Notes: generated by a model from the sequence alone, not told the origin. 64,000 nt of DNA from an uncultured Clostridia bacterium (GCA_937894675.1 CALCQO010000018.1:14514-78513), one strand, 5' to 3'; counted from the first letter of the stretch, positions 42,742 through 51,540 are shown. Numbers and translations: made by a program.

Positions 42742-43986
42742 ATGCAAAAGGTTTTTATTATGGGAGGAGCCCAAACGGATTTTGAACGAAACTGGACAAA
42801 AGAAGGGAAAGGTCTCCTGGCTCTCCTGAAAGAATCGGTTAGTGACGGGTTGGCGGCCGCAGGTTTGACGTTTGATGATATTAAAGAGCTTAACAAAGTA
42901 AACAAAGTTGGATGCTTTGTTGGGAACTTTATTGGGGAACTCTATGCAGAACAAGGCCACTTAGGTGCTTTGGTAACAATGGTAGACAAGGCATTGTATG
43001 GTGTTCCGACAGCGCGTTACGAAGCGGCTTGTGCTTCAAGTTCCGCGGCGATTGACGCGGCTTTTTCAAAAATTGCATTAGGGGAATATGAAGTAGCTGT
43101 GGTGATTGGCTGGGAACTAATGAAAACAGTGGACAGTAAAACCGGAGGTGACTTCCTGGGTCATGCCGCGTTTTATGAGGAGGAAGGCAAAGGAATCTCA
43201 TTTCCGTTTCCAAAGCTCTTTGGTAAGTTGGCGGATGAGCTGATAGCAAAGTATTCATTGGACGAGAATGTATTTATGGACTCTCTGGCAAAAATTTCCG
43301 CCAAGAATTACTCAAATGCCAAAAAGAATCCATTGGCACAGACACGCAAATGGTTCATGGATTATGAGCAGGCTCGGCATCGAGGCACACCTACCAATCA
43401 GTTAGTTGGAGGGCGTCTTGCCGTATCGGACTGCTCTCAGGTTACAGATGGGGCTGCTGTGGTTGTTTTAGCCTCGGAGGGGTATTTAGCAAAAAGGGGC
43501 TTAAAAAACAATCCGTATATCAAGGGTTGGGGTCATCGTGTGGCGCCTATGCCATTTCAAGACAAGATGCAGGACAGCCTGTCTTCGCCATATGTTCTGC
43601 CTTGGACCAGGCAGGCGATTGAAGACGCATATCGAAGAAGCGGGCTGACCGTTCAGGATATCGATGTATTTGAAACGCACGATTGTTTTACCTCCAGTGA
43701 GTATGCCGCGATTTCTGCCTTTGGGATAACTGTTCCGGGGGAAGAGTACAAGGCCATACAAGATGGCATTATCACATTTGAAGGGTCTAAGCCGGTTAAC
43801 CCAAGCGGTGGTTTGATTGGGTGCGGTCATCCGGTTGGCGCGAGCGGTGCCAGAATGCTGCTGGACTTGTATAAACAGGTATCTGGGGCGGCAGGTGCAT
43901 ACCAAGTTCACAATGTCAGGAACGCCATGATGCTCAACATTGGAGGCAGTGCAACGACAAATTATTCATATATTGTTGGTAGATAA
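42742..43986 (+). CDS. thiolase-family protein (acetyl-CoA acetyltransferase / SCP2-like)
   Basis: 414 residues from the ATG at 42742 (AGGGAG upstream), ten bases after the dehydrogenase gene. The nucleophile Cys97 lies in YEAACASSSAAID. Near the C-terminus NPSGGLIGCGHPVGASGARM supplies Cys361 and His363. The second catalytic Cys of biosynthetic thiolases (CIGGG) is replaced by NIGGS, the pattern of SCP2-type thiolases, where the Cys before GHP takes that role. It would condense two acyl-CoAs to a 3-ketoacyl-CoA, or cleave one. With the preceding dehydrogenase this gives 3-hydroxybutyryl-CoA from acetyl-CoA. A+T-rich. Confidence 0.88.
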   Translation: MQKVFIMGGAQTDFERNWTKEGKGLLALLKESVSDGLAAAGLTFDDIKELNKVNKVGCFVGNFIGELYAEQGHLGALVTMVDKALYGVPTARYEAACASSSAAIDAAFSKIALGEYEVAVVIGWELMKTVDSKTGGDFLGHAAFYEEEGKGISFPFPKLFGKLADELIAKYSLDENVFMDSLAKISAKNYSNAKKNPLAQTRKWFMDYEQARHRGTPTNQLVGGRLAVSDCSQVTDGAAVVVLASEGYLAKRGLKNNPYIKGWGHRVAPMPFQDKMQDSLSSPYVLPWTRQAIEDAYRRSGLTVQDIDVFETHDCFTSSEYAAISAFGITVPGEEYKAIQDGIITFEGSKPVNPSGGLIGCGHPVGASGARMLLDLYKQVSGAAGAYQVHNVRNAMMLNIGGSATTNYSYIVGR

Positions 43987-44048
43987 AGACTTTTTGCTGG
44001 ATTTCCTTTGATGTGCATACGGGATTGTGAAAAAATGGGATGAAGAAT

Positions 44049-44936
44049 ATGAGTAAAAACAAAGAGAATTCGGACATTGTAAGCAGTATTGTAGGGGCGT
44101 CCTATATTGGAAAACCAAAGAATAATACGGCTATGTTCGTTACAAAGAAAATTGAGAACCAAGTTTTAAACCTTGCCTCTGCGAATGGTTGCTTAGTTTT
44201 TTGTGAAACTGGAATGAATATTCCGGCTGAAATGTATGAAAAGCATCATTTTATTGAAACTTCACAGCCCCAGTTGGAATACGCCAGATTCATTATCGAA
44301 TATAGTGAACAAAAAGATATGAAGGATAAAACACTGAGATATACTTTGACAGATGGAGGGTATTATCTGGGAGAAGATGTTATCATTGGAAAGAACGCAT
44401 ATATTCAACCCAATTGTATCATTGGCCACCATGTAGTAATTGGTGATAATGCCATTATTCTTTCAGGAACAAAAATTCAAGAATCCTGTATTGGAGATAA
44501 TTTTTATTCTAACGAAAATGCAGTCATTGGCGCTAATGGTTTTACGATGGCTAAAGATGAGCAGGGCAGAGTTTTCAGGGTGCCCTCATTAGGAAAAGTC
44601 ATGATAGGAAATGATGTAGAGATTGGTGTAATGACGAATGTTTCCCGTGGCTCTGCAGGTGATACCATCCTCTGCAATCATGTGAAACTGGATGCGTATA
44701 CATATGTTGCGCATGACGTTTATATTGAGGATAATGTTGAGATACCGGCTGGCGCCAAACTCGGTGGATTTGTTTACATTGAATCTGGTGCTTTTATAGG
44801 TATCAATGCAAGCTTACGAAATAGGATACACATCGGGCAAAATGCAGTTATCGGGATGGGTGCGGTTGTAACAAAGAGCGTGGAGAAGGATGCAGTTATG
44901 GTGGGTAACCCCGCAAGACCGATGGAGAAACGTTGA
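44049..44936 (+). CDS. LpxD-like left-handed beta-helix N-acyltransferase
   Basis: 295 residues from the ATG at 44049 (GGGA eight bases upstream; an ATG at 44040 is the alternative). The first about 100 residues resemble the LpxD uridine-binding head (TAMFVTKKIENQVLN, CLVFCE, PQLEYARFIIEY). The rest is hexapeptide repeat helix with AVIGANGFTMAKDEQGRVFR, GNDVEIGVMTNVSRGSAGDT and the catalytic-type His222 in YVAHDVYIED. LpxD transfers 3-hydroxyacyl groups to the amino group of a UDP-sugar. No other lipid A genes are present, so a role on the sugar built by the flanking genes is more likely. This gene is the most A+T-rich in the operon. Confidence 0.87.
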   Translation: MSKNKENSDIVSSIVGASYIGKPKNNTAMFVTKKIENQVLNLASANGCLVFCETGMNIPAEMYEKHHFIETSQPQLEYARFIIEYSEQKDMKDKTLRYTLTDGGYYLGEDVIIGKNAYIQPNCIIGHHVVIGDNAIILSGTKIQESCIGDNFYSNENAVIGANGFTMAKDEQGRVFRVPSLGKVMIGNDVEIGVMTNVSRGSAGDTILCNHVKLDAYTYVAHDVYIEDNVEIPAGAKLGGFVYIESGAFIGINASLRNRIHIGQNAVIGMGAVVTKSVEKDAVMVGNPARPMEKR

Positions 44937-44949
44937 AAGGAAAAATACC

Positions 44950-46083
44950 ATGCAATTTCGTGATTTAAACGCACAGTATCTTCATTTGAGGGAGAAGATT
45001 GACGCGGGCATCGCTTCCGTGCTTGGAACCGGCCATTTTATTTTGGGTGAGCAGGTGCGGGAGCTGGAGGGCAAGCTGGCGGCTTATGTGGGAACAAAGC
45101 ATTGTGTCGCCTGCGCCAACGGCACCGATGCCCTGCAGCTGGTGATGATGTCCTGGGGCATTGGACCGGGGGACGCGGTATTTACATCGGACTTTACGTT
45201 TTTCGCGTCCGCGGGCACCGTATCCATCCTGGGGGCAACCCCTGTCCTGGTGGACATTGACCCCCAAACCTTCAATATCTGCCCGGATGCATTGGAAAAG
45301 GCGATTCAAAAGGTGCTGGCGGAGGGGAAGCTGATTCCCCGTGTCATTATCCCTGTGGATCTGTTCGGCTTGCCGGCGGATTATCCCAGGATTGAGAAAA
45401 TCGCCGAAAAGTATCAGATGAGAATCTTGGAAGACGGCGCCCAGGGCTTTGGCGGTGCTATTGATGGCAAGCGCGCCTGCAGCTATGGGGAAGCCGCCAC
45501 CACATCCTTTTTCCCGGCCAAACCCCTTGGCTGCTACGGGGATGGCGGCGCGATTTTCACCGATGACGACGCGTTGGAAATCCATCTGCGCTCCATCCAG
45601 CGCCAAGGCGCTTCCCCTGTGGATAAATATGACAACCAGCTCATCGGCATGAATTCCCGCCTGGACACCCTGCAGGCCGCGATTCTTCTGCCCAAATTGG
45701 AAGCATTTGAAGAATATGAGATGGACGCGGCCAACCAGGTAGCTTCCTGGTATACCCAGCGTCTTCAGGGGCTTGTGGAAACCCCGGTGGTGCCCGAGGG
45801 ATATCTGTCCGCCTGGGCGCAGTATACCATTAAGCTGAAGGATCAGGCTGCCCGGGACGGGCTGAAAGAGTACCTCATGGAACAAGGCATTCCCTCCATG
45901 ATTTACTATCCCCGCGGGCTGCACCAGCAAACGGCCTACCTTGATATGGGCTTGAAAGATGAGGAGTTTCCCCATACCATAGACGCGATCCGCAGGGTGC
46001 TCAGTTTGCCCATGCACCCCTACCTACAAGAGGAAGATGTCGCCCGGGTGTGCGATGCGGTTATCGCGTACCTGAAAGAATAA
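44950..46083 (+). CDS. DegT/DnrJ/EryC1/StrS sugar aminotransferase (WbpE-like)
   Basis: 377 residues from the ATG at 44950 (AAAGGA upstream). Fold-type I pyridoxal-phosphate enzyme: GTKHCVACANGTDALQLVM, ILEDGAQGFGG (cofactor Asp) and the Schiff-base Lys191 in SFFPAKPLGCYGDGGA. The N-terminus FRDLNAQYLHLREKID and the overall text match the 3-amino transferases WbpE/WlbC, which aminate the 3-keto sugar made by WbpB, using glutamate. It is the last gene of the operon, and its composition returns to the G+C-rich pattern of the flanks. Confidence 0.92.
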   Translation: MQFRDLNAQYLHLREKIDAGIASVLGTGHFILGEQVRELEGKLAAYVGTKHCVACANGTDALQLVMMSWGIGPGDAVFTSDFTFFASAGTVSILGATPVLVDIDPQTFNICPDALEKAIQKVLAEGKLIPRVIIPVDLFGLPADYPRIEKIAEKYQMRILEDGAQGFGGAIDGKRACSYGEAATTSFFPAKPLGCYGDGGAIFTDDDALEIHLRSIQRQGASPVDKYDNQLIGMNSRLDTLQAAILLPKLEAFEEYEMDAANQVASWYTQRLQGLVETPVVPEGYLSAWAQYTIKLKDQAARDGLKEYLMEQGIPSMIYYPRGLHQQTAYLDMGLKDEEFPHTIDAIRRVLSLPMHPYLQEEDVARVCDAVIAYLKE

Positions 46084-46105
46084 TACCTACTTGGTTTTTC
46101 AGCAT

Positions 46106-46135
46106 AAAGCCTCTGAACACATCTTCAGGGGCTTT
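46106..46135 (+). terminator. terminator of the sugar-nucleotide operon
   Basis: Twelve-base stem AAAGCCTCTGAA / TTCAGGGGCTTT (one G-T pair) with a 6-base loop, 22 bases after the last stop. The T-tract is short. Confidence 0.7.
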
Positions 46136-46148
46136 CTCCTATCCCGGC

Positions 46149-46177
46149 TTGACATGCTTCACTCTAGATTTTATAAT
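46149..46177 (+). promoter_or_regulatory. consensus sigma-A promoter of the marR-ABC operon
   Basis: TTGACA, exactly 17 bases, TATAAT: a perfect match to the consensus, as expected of a promoter that must be held off by a repressor. Confidence 0.85.
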
Positions 46178-46265
46178 CCATGCGAAAGCAACCATTGCGG
46201 TCGCAAGGAATATTCGGGGTCTCCACCCCTGTTGTTCTTCGATGTTTCCGCTTGCGTTTTATAAA

Positions 46266-46278
46266 ACAATTCAATTGT
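46266..46278. promoter_or_regulatory. putative MarR operator
   Basis: Perfect 13-base palindrome ACAATT-C-AATTGT, 32 bases before the marR start. Its size and A+T-rich symmetry fit MarR-family operators. Confidence 0.6.
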
Positions 46279-46309
46279 CATAGAAAAAACAACCATCCAG
46301 GAGGAACCC

Positions 46310-46747
46310 ATGCCAGCCATTACCAGAGCGTTGAATGTCCTTGCCCGGTGCGGCAATCGGTACCGGGGGGAGCAGTTGGCGCCTTTGGGGATTACCCCCA
46401 TGCAGGCGTCCTACCTGCTGCATATCGTGGCCACCCCGGGCATGTCCCAGGAGGAGGCAGCCCGGGCGCTGCATGTCAACCCCTCCAACGCGGCGCGCCA
46501 GGTGGCGCTGCTGATGGAGAACGGCTTTGTCCAGCGCAGCGTCAGCGAGGAGGACAGGCGCAGAACAGAACTGTACCCTACCGGCAAAGCCCGGGAGGCT
46601 GCGGCCCGCATCCGGCAGGTGAACGCCGCCTGGCATGAGATACTGACCCAGGGCATGCTGGAAAAGGACAGGGACATGCTGCAGACCCTGCTGAACCGGG
46701 TGTGCGAAAGGGCGGAAGCCTGGGCCGCGGGGGAGGAGGGCAAATGA
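46310..46747 (+). CDS. MarR-family transcriptional regulator
   Basis: 145 residues, AGGAGG upstream. Standard MarR winged helix: GITPMQASYLLHIVATPGMSQEEAARAL, recognition helix NPSNAARQVALLMENGFVQRS, and the wing EEDRRRTELYPTGKAREA. The family represses efflux genes until a ligand binds. The stop overlaps the first ABC exporter gene (ATGA), so it should sense a substrate of that pump. Confidence 0.94.
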   Translation: MPAITRALNVLARCGNRYRGEQLAPLGITPMQASYLLHIVATPGMSQEEAARALHVNPSNAARQVALLMENGFVQRSVSEEDRRRTELYPTGKAREAAARIRQVNAAWHEILTQGMLEKDRDMLQTLLNRVCERAEAWAAGEEGK

Positions 46748-48465
46748 AAGTTCTCGCCTCCTACTTAAAGCCCTATACCGGCATCATTGGGTGGACCACC
46801 TTTGTCAAGTTCTTCGCCGCCATGATGGATTTGCTCATTCCCTCCATCCTGGCCCGCATCATCGATGACGCGGTGCCCACAGGGCAGCCCATGATGATCT
46901 ACCGCTGGGGCGGCGCCATGGTGCTGTGCGCTTTGCTGTCCATCTCCACCAACATCTACGCCAACCGCCTGGCAGCGGAGACATCGGGCAAGGTAACCCG
47001 CACCCTGCGTCACGATCTGTTCGCCAAATTCGGCAGCCTGTCCATGGCGCAGATGGATGAGATCAGCCTGTCCTCCGCCGTGTCGAGGCTGACGACGGAC
47101 ACCTACAACATCAATCAGTTCCTCAATCGTACCCAGCGCATGGGGGTGCGGGCGCCCATCCTGCTCATTGGCGGCCTGGTGATGACGCTGACCCTGGACC
47201 GGCGCCTGACCCTGGTGCTGGTGACGGTGCTGCCCTTTATTTCTTTGATTATCTATGGCATCACCAGGAAAAGCGTACCCCTGTACACCAAACAGCAGGG
47301 GGTACTGGACAGGATGGTGCGGGTGATGCAGGAGAATATCTCCGGCGTGCGCATCATCAAGGCGCTGAACAAGACAGCCTACGAGCAGGACCGCTTTGAC
47401 GGGGTCAGCGGCGAGCTGGCCGACACCGCGGAAACGGCGGGCCGGGTAGCCGCCCTCAGCAACCCCCTCACCTCCCTGACGCTGAATCTGGGGCTCACCC
47501 TGGTGGTGCTGGTGGGGGGCTTTCTGGTCAACAAAGGGCTGTCCACCACTGGCTCCATCATCGCGTTCCTTAACTACTTTTTAATTATCCTCCAAGCCAT
47601 GATGGGCATTACCCGCATCTTCATCATGACATCCAGGGGCGCCGCCTCCGCCCAGCGGGTGGCTCAGGTGCTGCTGATGCCCGAGGACCTGGCGCGGCGG
47701 AAGGCCGGCAGCCCCGCGGGGGACGCCCACATCGCGTTCGACCATGTGTCCTTCAGCTACAACAAGGTGGAAAACAACCTGGAGAACATCTCCTTCCGCC
47801 TGGAAAAGGGGCAGACCCTGGGTGTTCTGGGGGCTACGGGCTCGGGCAAGAGCACCCTGGTCAACCTGCTGCTGCGCTTTTACGACCCGGACGCGGGCCG
47901 CGTGCTCATCAACGGGCAGGACATCCGCGCCATCCCGCCGGAGGAACTGCGCAGCCGGGTGGGGGTGGTATTCCAACAGGACTTCCTGATGGCCGACACC
48001 ATCGGGGAAAACATCCGCTATTTCCGGGATATTCCCCAAAGCCTGGTGGAAGCCGCCGCCCGGGACGCCCAGGCGGAGGAGTTTATCCTGGATACCAAGG
48101 ACGGGTATGAGCACCAGGTGGCCCAGAAGGGCAACAACCTGTCCGGCGGCCAGCGGCAGCGGCTGATGATTGCCCGGGCGCTGGCCGGGCAGCCCGAGCT
48201 GCTGGTATTGGACGACGCTTCCTCGGCGCTGGACTACCGCACCGACGCGGCGCTGCGCAAAGCCCTGGGCACCCGGTACGAGAAGGTTACCAAGGTGATC
48301 ATCGCCCAGCGCATCTCGTCCCTGCGACATGCCGACCATATCCTCATGCTGGAGGACGGCCACGCCGCCGCCTACGGCACCCATGAGGAACTGATGGCCA
48401 CCAGCCCCCATTACCGCGAAATCGCCCAAATGCAGATGGGCGCGGAAGGAGGCCAGCATGTCTAA
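46744..48465 (+). CDS. ABC exporter half-transporter, subunit with degenerate ATPase site
   Basis: 573 residues. Six membrane spans (about 1-300) are followed by an ATPase domain with Walker A GATGSGKST, a canonical signature LSGGQRQR, and Walker B LLVLDDASSALD, where the catalytic Glu is Asp. The switch His is Gln (IIAQRISSL). This is the degenerate-site pattern of heterodimeric exporters such as BmrCD, LmrCD and TM287/288. Overlaps marR by four bases and the partner gene by eight. Multidrug export is the usual function. Confidence 0.94.
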   Translation: MKVLASYLKPYTGIIGWTTFVKFFAAMMDLLIPSILARIIDDAVPTGQPMMIYRWGGAMVLCALLSISTNIYANRLAAETSGKVTRTLRHDLFAKFGSLSMAQMDEISLSSAVSRLTTDTYNINQFLNRTQRMGVRAPILLIGGLVMTLTLDRRLTLVLVTVLPFISLIIYGITRKSVPLYTKQQGVLDRMVRVMQENISGVRIIKALNKTAYEQDRFDGVSGELADTAETAGRVAALSNPLTSLTLNLGLTLVVLVGGFLVNKGLSTTGSIIAFLNYFLIILQAMMGITRIFIMTSRGAASAQRVAQVLLMPEDLARRKAGSPAGDAHIAFDHVSFSYNKVENNLENISFRLEKGQTLGVLGATGSGKSTLVNLLLRFYDPDAGRVLINGQDIRAIPPEELRSRVGVVFQQDFLMADTIGENIRYFRDIPQSLVEAAARDAQAEEFILDTKDGYEHQVAQKGNNLSGGQRQRLMIARALAGQPELLVLDDASSALDYRTDAALRKALGTRYEKVTKVIIAQRISSLRHADHILMLEDGHAAAYGTHEELMATSPHYREIAQMQMGAEGGQHV

Positions 48466-50275
48466 CCGCGCCAGCCGCTTAACAAAGGGTGATTTAAACG
48501 CCAACGCCCGCAGGGAGAATGTGGTCAGCATGCCCCGCTCTCAGATTCTCAAACGCCTGTGGCAATACCTGGGGCACCACCGGCTGCACCTGGTGCTGGC
48601 CATGCTGCTGGCGGGGGGCGCCAACCTGTTGTCCCTGGCGGGGCCCAGGCTGTCCGGCCTGGCCATCGACGCCCTGGGCACGGGCAAAGGCCAGGCGGAT
48701 TTTGACAAATTGTTCCTCTACTGCGCCCTGATGGCGCTGTTCTACGCCCTGTCGGCGCTGCTGATGTACCTGCTGAGCCGCATCACCCTGAACCTCACCC
48801 GGCACATCACCTACCGCATGCGCCGGGACGCCTTTGACAAGCTGGTTACCCTGCCCGTGGGCTACTTTGACGGCCGTCAGGCGGGGGACATCATCAGCGT
48901 GCTGTCTTACGATATCGACACGGTGAACGAGAGCCTGTCCACCGACTTTCTGCAGGTGCTGCAAAGCGTGATTACCGTTGCCGTGTCCCTGGTGATGATG
49001 CTGCTCATCCAGCCGTCCCTGGTGGGCATATTCGCCATTACCGTGCCGCTGACGGTCATCTACACCAAGTGGATAACCACCCGCACCCGCCCCATGTTCC
49101 GCAAACGTTCCTTCAAGCTGGGCGAGCTCAACGGCTTTATGGAGGAGATGATGGGCGGCCACAAGACCACCAAGGCCTACGGCCGGGAGGAGGAGGTGCT
49201 GGAGCGGTTTGAGAAAATCAACACCGAGGCGGCCCAGGCCTACACCACCAGTGAGTATTACGGCACCATGATCGGCCCGTCGGTCAACTTCATCAACAAC
49301 CTGTCCCTGGCGCTGGTCAGCGTGTTCGGCTCCCTTGTTTACCTGCAGGGGGGCATGGGGCTGGGGGACATCTCCTCCTTCATCCAGTATTCCCGCAAGT
49401 TTTCCGGCCCCATCAACGAAACAGCCAACATCGTGGGGGATATGCAGAGCGCCTTCGCCGCCGCCGAGCGGGTGTTCCGCCTGATGGACGAAGCGCCCGA
49501 AAAGCCGGACGCCCCGGATGCCCTGCCCCTTACGCAGGTGCAAGGGGATGTGCGCATGAACCAGGTGCACTTCAGCTATGTTCCAAAGGTGCCCGTTATC
49601 CGGGATTTTTCCATGTACGCCCCCGTCGGCTCCCTCACCGCCATCGTCGGCCCCACCGGGGCGGGCAAAACCACGCTGATTAACCTGCTGATGCGCTTTT
49701 ACGATGTTACCTCGGGGGACATTACCGTGGACAACCAGGACATCTACCAGGTGCAGCGTGCCTGCCTGCGGGACGCCTATACCATGGTGCTGCAGGATTC
49801 CTGGCTGTTCTACGGCACCGTGCGGGACAATATCGCCTACGCCTGCCCTGGGGCTACCCAGACCCAGGTGGAGGCGGCCGCCCGGGCGGCCCACATCCAC
49901 AGCTTCATCACCAAACTGCCCAAGGGCTATGACACCCTCATCGGGGATGACGGCGTGTCGATTTCCAAGGGACAAAAGCAGCTGCTGACCATCGCCCGGG
50001 CCATGCTGGTGGACGCCCCCATGCTGATATTGGACGAGGCCACCTCCAACGTGGATACCCAGACCGAGCGGCGCATCCAGCAGGCCATGCGGGAACTGAT
50101 GGCGGGCAGGACGGCCTTTGTCATCGCCCACCGCCTGTCCACCATCGAAAACGCCGACAACATCCTGGTGATGCGCGATGGCAACATTGTCGAGCAGGGC
50201 ACCCACCCGGAATTGATGGCGCGCAAGGGCTTTTACGCCCAGCTCTACGCCGCCCAGTTCGAGACGGGGGAATAA
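48458..50275 (+). CDS. ABC exporter half-transporter, subunit with canonical Walker B
   Basis: 605 residues with an about 20-residue N-terminal extension before the first of six spans. The ATPase domain has Walker A GPTGAGKTT, Walker B MLILDEATSNVD with the catalytic Glu, and switch His in VIAHRLSTI. Its signature is ISKGQKQL, where the first Gly of SGGQ is Lys. So it provides the good Walker B and the poor signature, complementing the preceding subunit exactly. The pair forms one active and one degenerate ATP site. Likely substrate: drugs or lipids. Repression by the MarR protein is inferred. Confidence 0.94.
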   Translation: MSNRASRLTKGDLNANARRENVVSMPRSQILKRLWQYLGHHRLHLVLAMLLAGGANLLSLAGPRLSGLAIDALGTGKGQADFDKLFLYCALMALFYALSALLMYLLSRITLNLTRHITYRMRRDAFDKLVTLPVGYFDGRQAGDIISVLSYDIDTVNESLSTDFLQVLQSVITVAVSLVMMLLIQPSLVGIFAITVPLTVIYTKWITTRTRPMFRKRSFKLGELNGFMEEMMGGHKTTKAYGREEEVLERFEKINTEAAQAYTTSEYYGTMIGPSVNFINNLSLALVSVFGSLVYLQGGMGLGDISSFIQYSRKFSGPINETANIVGDMQSAFAAAERVFRLMDEAPEKPDAPDALPLTQVQGDVRMNQVHFSYVPKVPVIRDFSMYAPVGSLTAIVGPTGAGKTTLINLLMRFYDVTSGDITVDNQDIYQVQRACLRDAYTMVLQDSWLFYGTVRDNIAYACPGATQTQVEAAARAAHIHSFITKLPKGYDTLIGDDGVSISKGQKQLLTIARAMLVDAPMLILDEATSNVDTQTERRIQQAMRELMAGRTAFVIAHRLSTIENADNILVMRDGNIVEQGTHPELMARKGFYAQLYAAQFETGE

Positions 50276-50294
50276 CCTGATTCCTTTCCCAAAT

Positions 50295-50318
50295 ACCGCC
50301 TGAAAGGGCGGTTTTTTG
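50295..50318 (+). terminator. terminator of the marR-ABC operon
   Basis: Stem ACCGCC / GGCGGT, 6-base loop, followed by TTTTTT, 20 bases after the stop. Confidence 0.8.
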
Positions 50319-50423
50319 ATGTTTCAAATCGAAACAATGGGAAAATATGATATGCCGCTTGGGTTTCCGCTTTTCGGGGAGGGTTTTCCATTCCCGGGAA
50401 TGTCGTGAAATAGCGCTCAGAGG

Positions 50424-50452
50424 TTGCAAAGTGGAAAACCCTTTGGTATAAT
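50424..50452 (+). promoter_or_regulatory. promoter of the TAXI-TRAP operon
   Basis: TTGCAA, 17 bases, TATAAT, with an extended TG at -15. The leader to the start codon is about 55 bases. Confidence 0.8.
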
Positions 50453-50510
50453 GCGTGTACGAAGCCAATACGGCAAACGCTAACTCAATATCGGAAAGGA
50501 GACCTTCTCT

Positions 50511-51476
50511 ATGAAGAAACTGGTTGCTATCCTACTTGCCCTCGTACTGACCTTGTCCCTCACCTCCGCTCTGGCGGTAACGGTGCTCACCATGGGTACC
50601 GGCGGTACCAGCGGCACCTACTATGCTTTCGGCTCTGAAATCGCTACCCTGTGGAACAACAACGTGGAAGGCTACGAAGTAGCCGCCCAGCCCACCGGCG
50701 CTTCCAAGGCCAACATCATCGCCATCACCGACGGTGAGTTCCAGCTTGGCTGGTCCCAGAACGATACCATCTCCTACGCCTATAACGCTGATCCCAAATA
50801 CTTTGGCGGGGAAAAATTTGACGGCTTCTACGCCATCGCCGCCCTCTATCCCGAAGCGGTTCAGCTGGGCGTCGCCGCTGACTCCGACATCAAGAACATC
50901 AAAGACCTCAAGGGCAAGAGGGTTTCTATCGGCGCCCCCGGCTCCGGTACCGCCATCAACGCCGAGCAGGTTCTGGAAGCCGCCGGCTTAACCCTGGAGG
51001 ACATCCAGCGCTACGACCAGAACTTCGGCGATTCCAGCGACTCTTTCCAGAACATGCAGCTGGACGCTTTCTTCGTCGTCGCGGGCGTGCCCAATACCGG
51101 CATCATCTCCGCCGACCTCAAGCGCCCCGTGCGTCTGATGACCCTGGATGCCGAACAGGACGCGGCCCTGAAGGGCAAATATCCCTTCTACATTGACGTC
51201 ACCGTGCCCAAGGGCACCTACGCCGGCGTGACCGAAGACACCGTCATCCCCGCCATCACCGCCACCCTCATCGTCTCCAAGGATCTGGACGAAGAGCTGG
51301 TATACAACCTGACCAAGACCCTGTTTGAAAAGAAGGGCGACATCACCCACGACAAGGCCAAGGAATTGGATCCTGCCTTCGCCGTGCAGGGCGTCCCCTG
51401 CCCCATCCATCCCGGCGCTGCTAAGTACTATGCTGAAATCGGCGTGGAAATCCCCGAAGTTTCCCAGCTGAAATAA
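50511..51476 (+). CDS. TAXI-family TRAP transporter solute-binding protein
   Basis: 321 residues. Signal peptide residues about 1-22 end TSALA. The TAXI-family fold is clear from VLTMGTGGTSGTYYAFGSEI, QPTGASKANIIAI, GAPGSGTAINAEQVLEA and DAFFVVAGVPNTGI. It binds a solute outside the membrane and hands it to the fused TRAP permease encoded 64 bases downstream. TAXI-type receptors are associated with glutamate, 2-oxoglutarate or other organic acids; the ligand here is unknown. The lack of a lipobox Cys means anchoring is uncertain. Confidence 0.93.
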   Translation: MKKLVAILLALVLTLSLTSALAVTVLTMGTGGTSGTYYAFGSEIATLWNNNVEGYEVAAQPTGASKANIIAITDGEFQLGWSQNDTISYAYNADPKYFGGEKFDGFYAIAALYPEAVQLGVAADSDIKNIKDLKGKRVSIGAPGSGTAINAEQVLEAAGLTLEDIQRYDQNFGDSSDSFQNMQLDAFFVVAGVPNTGIISADLKRPVRLMTLDAEQDAALKGKYPFYIDVTVPKGTYAGVTEDTVIPAITATLIVSKDLDEELVYNLTKTLFEKKGDITHDKAKELDPAFAVQGVPCPIHPGAAKYYAEIGVEIPEVSQLK

Positions 51477-51487
51477 TCATTCCGGAT

Positions 51488-51519
51488 GGAGGCGTCCGGC
51501 CACCGGACGCCTCCTTTTT
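51488..51519 (+). terminator. intercistronic terminator-like hairpin
   Basis: Twelve-base perfect stem GGAGGCGTCCGG / CCGGACGCCTCC, loop CCA, then TTTTT. It sits between the binding-protein and permease genes, so only part of the transcripts should read into the permease gene, giving an excess of binding protein. Confidence 0.8.
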
Positions 51520-51540
51520 CATAGTAAAGGAGTTTAGATT

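Noticed and set aside
44049..44936. Lipid A biosynthesis enzyme LpxD proper
   Set aside because: No other lpx gene is present and the host appears Gram-positive; the sugar-operon context fits better.
48494..50206. 570-codon open frame opposite the second ABC exporter gene
   Set aside because: Shadow frame; the plus-strand protein has all ABC motifs.
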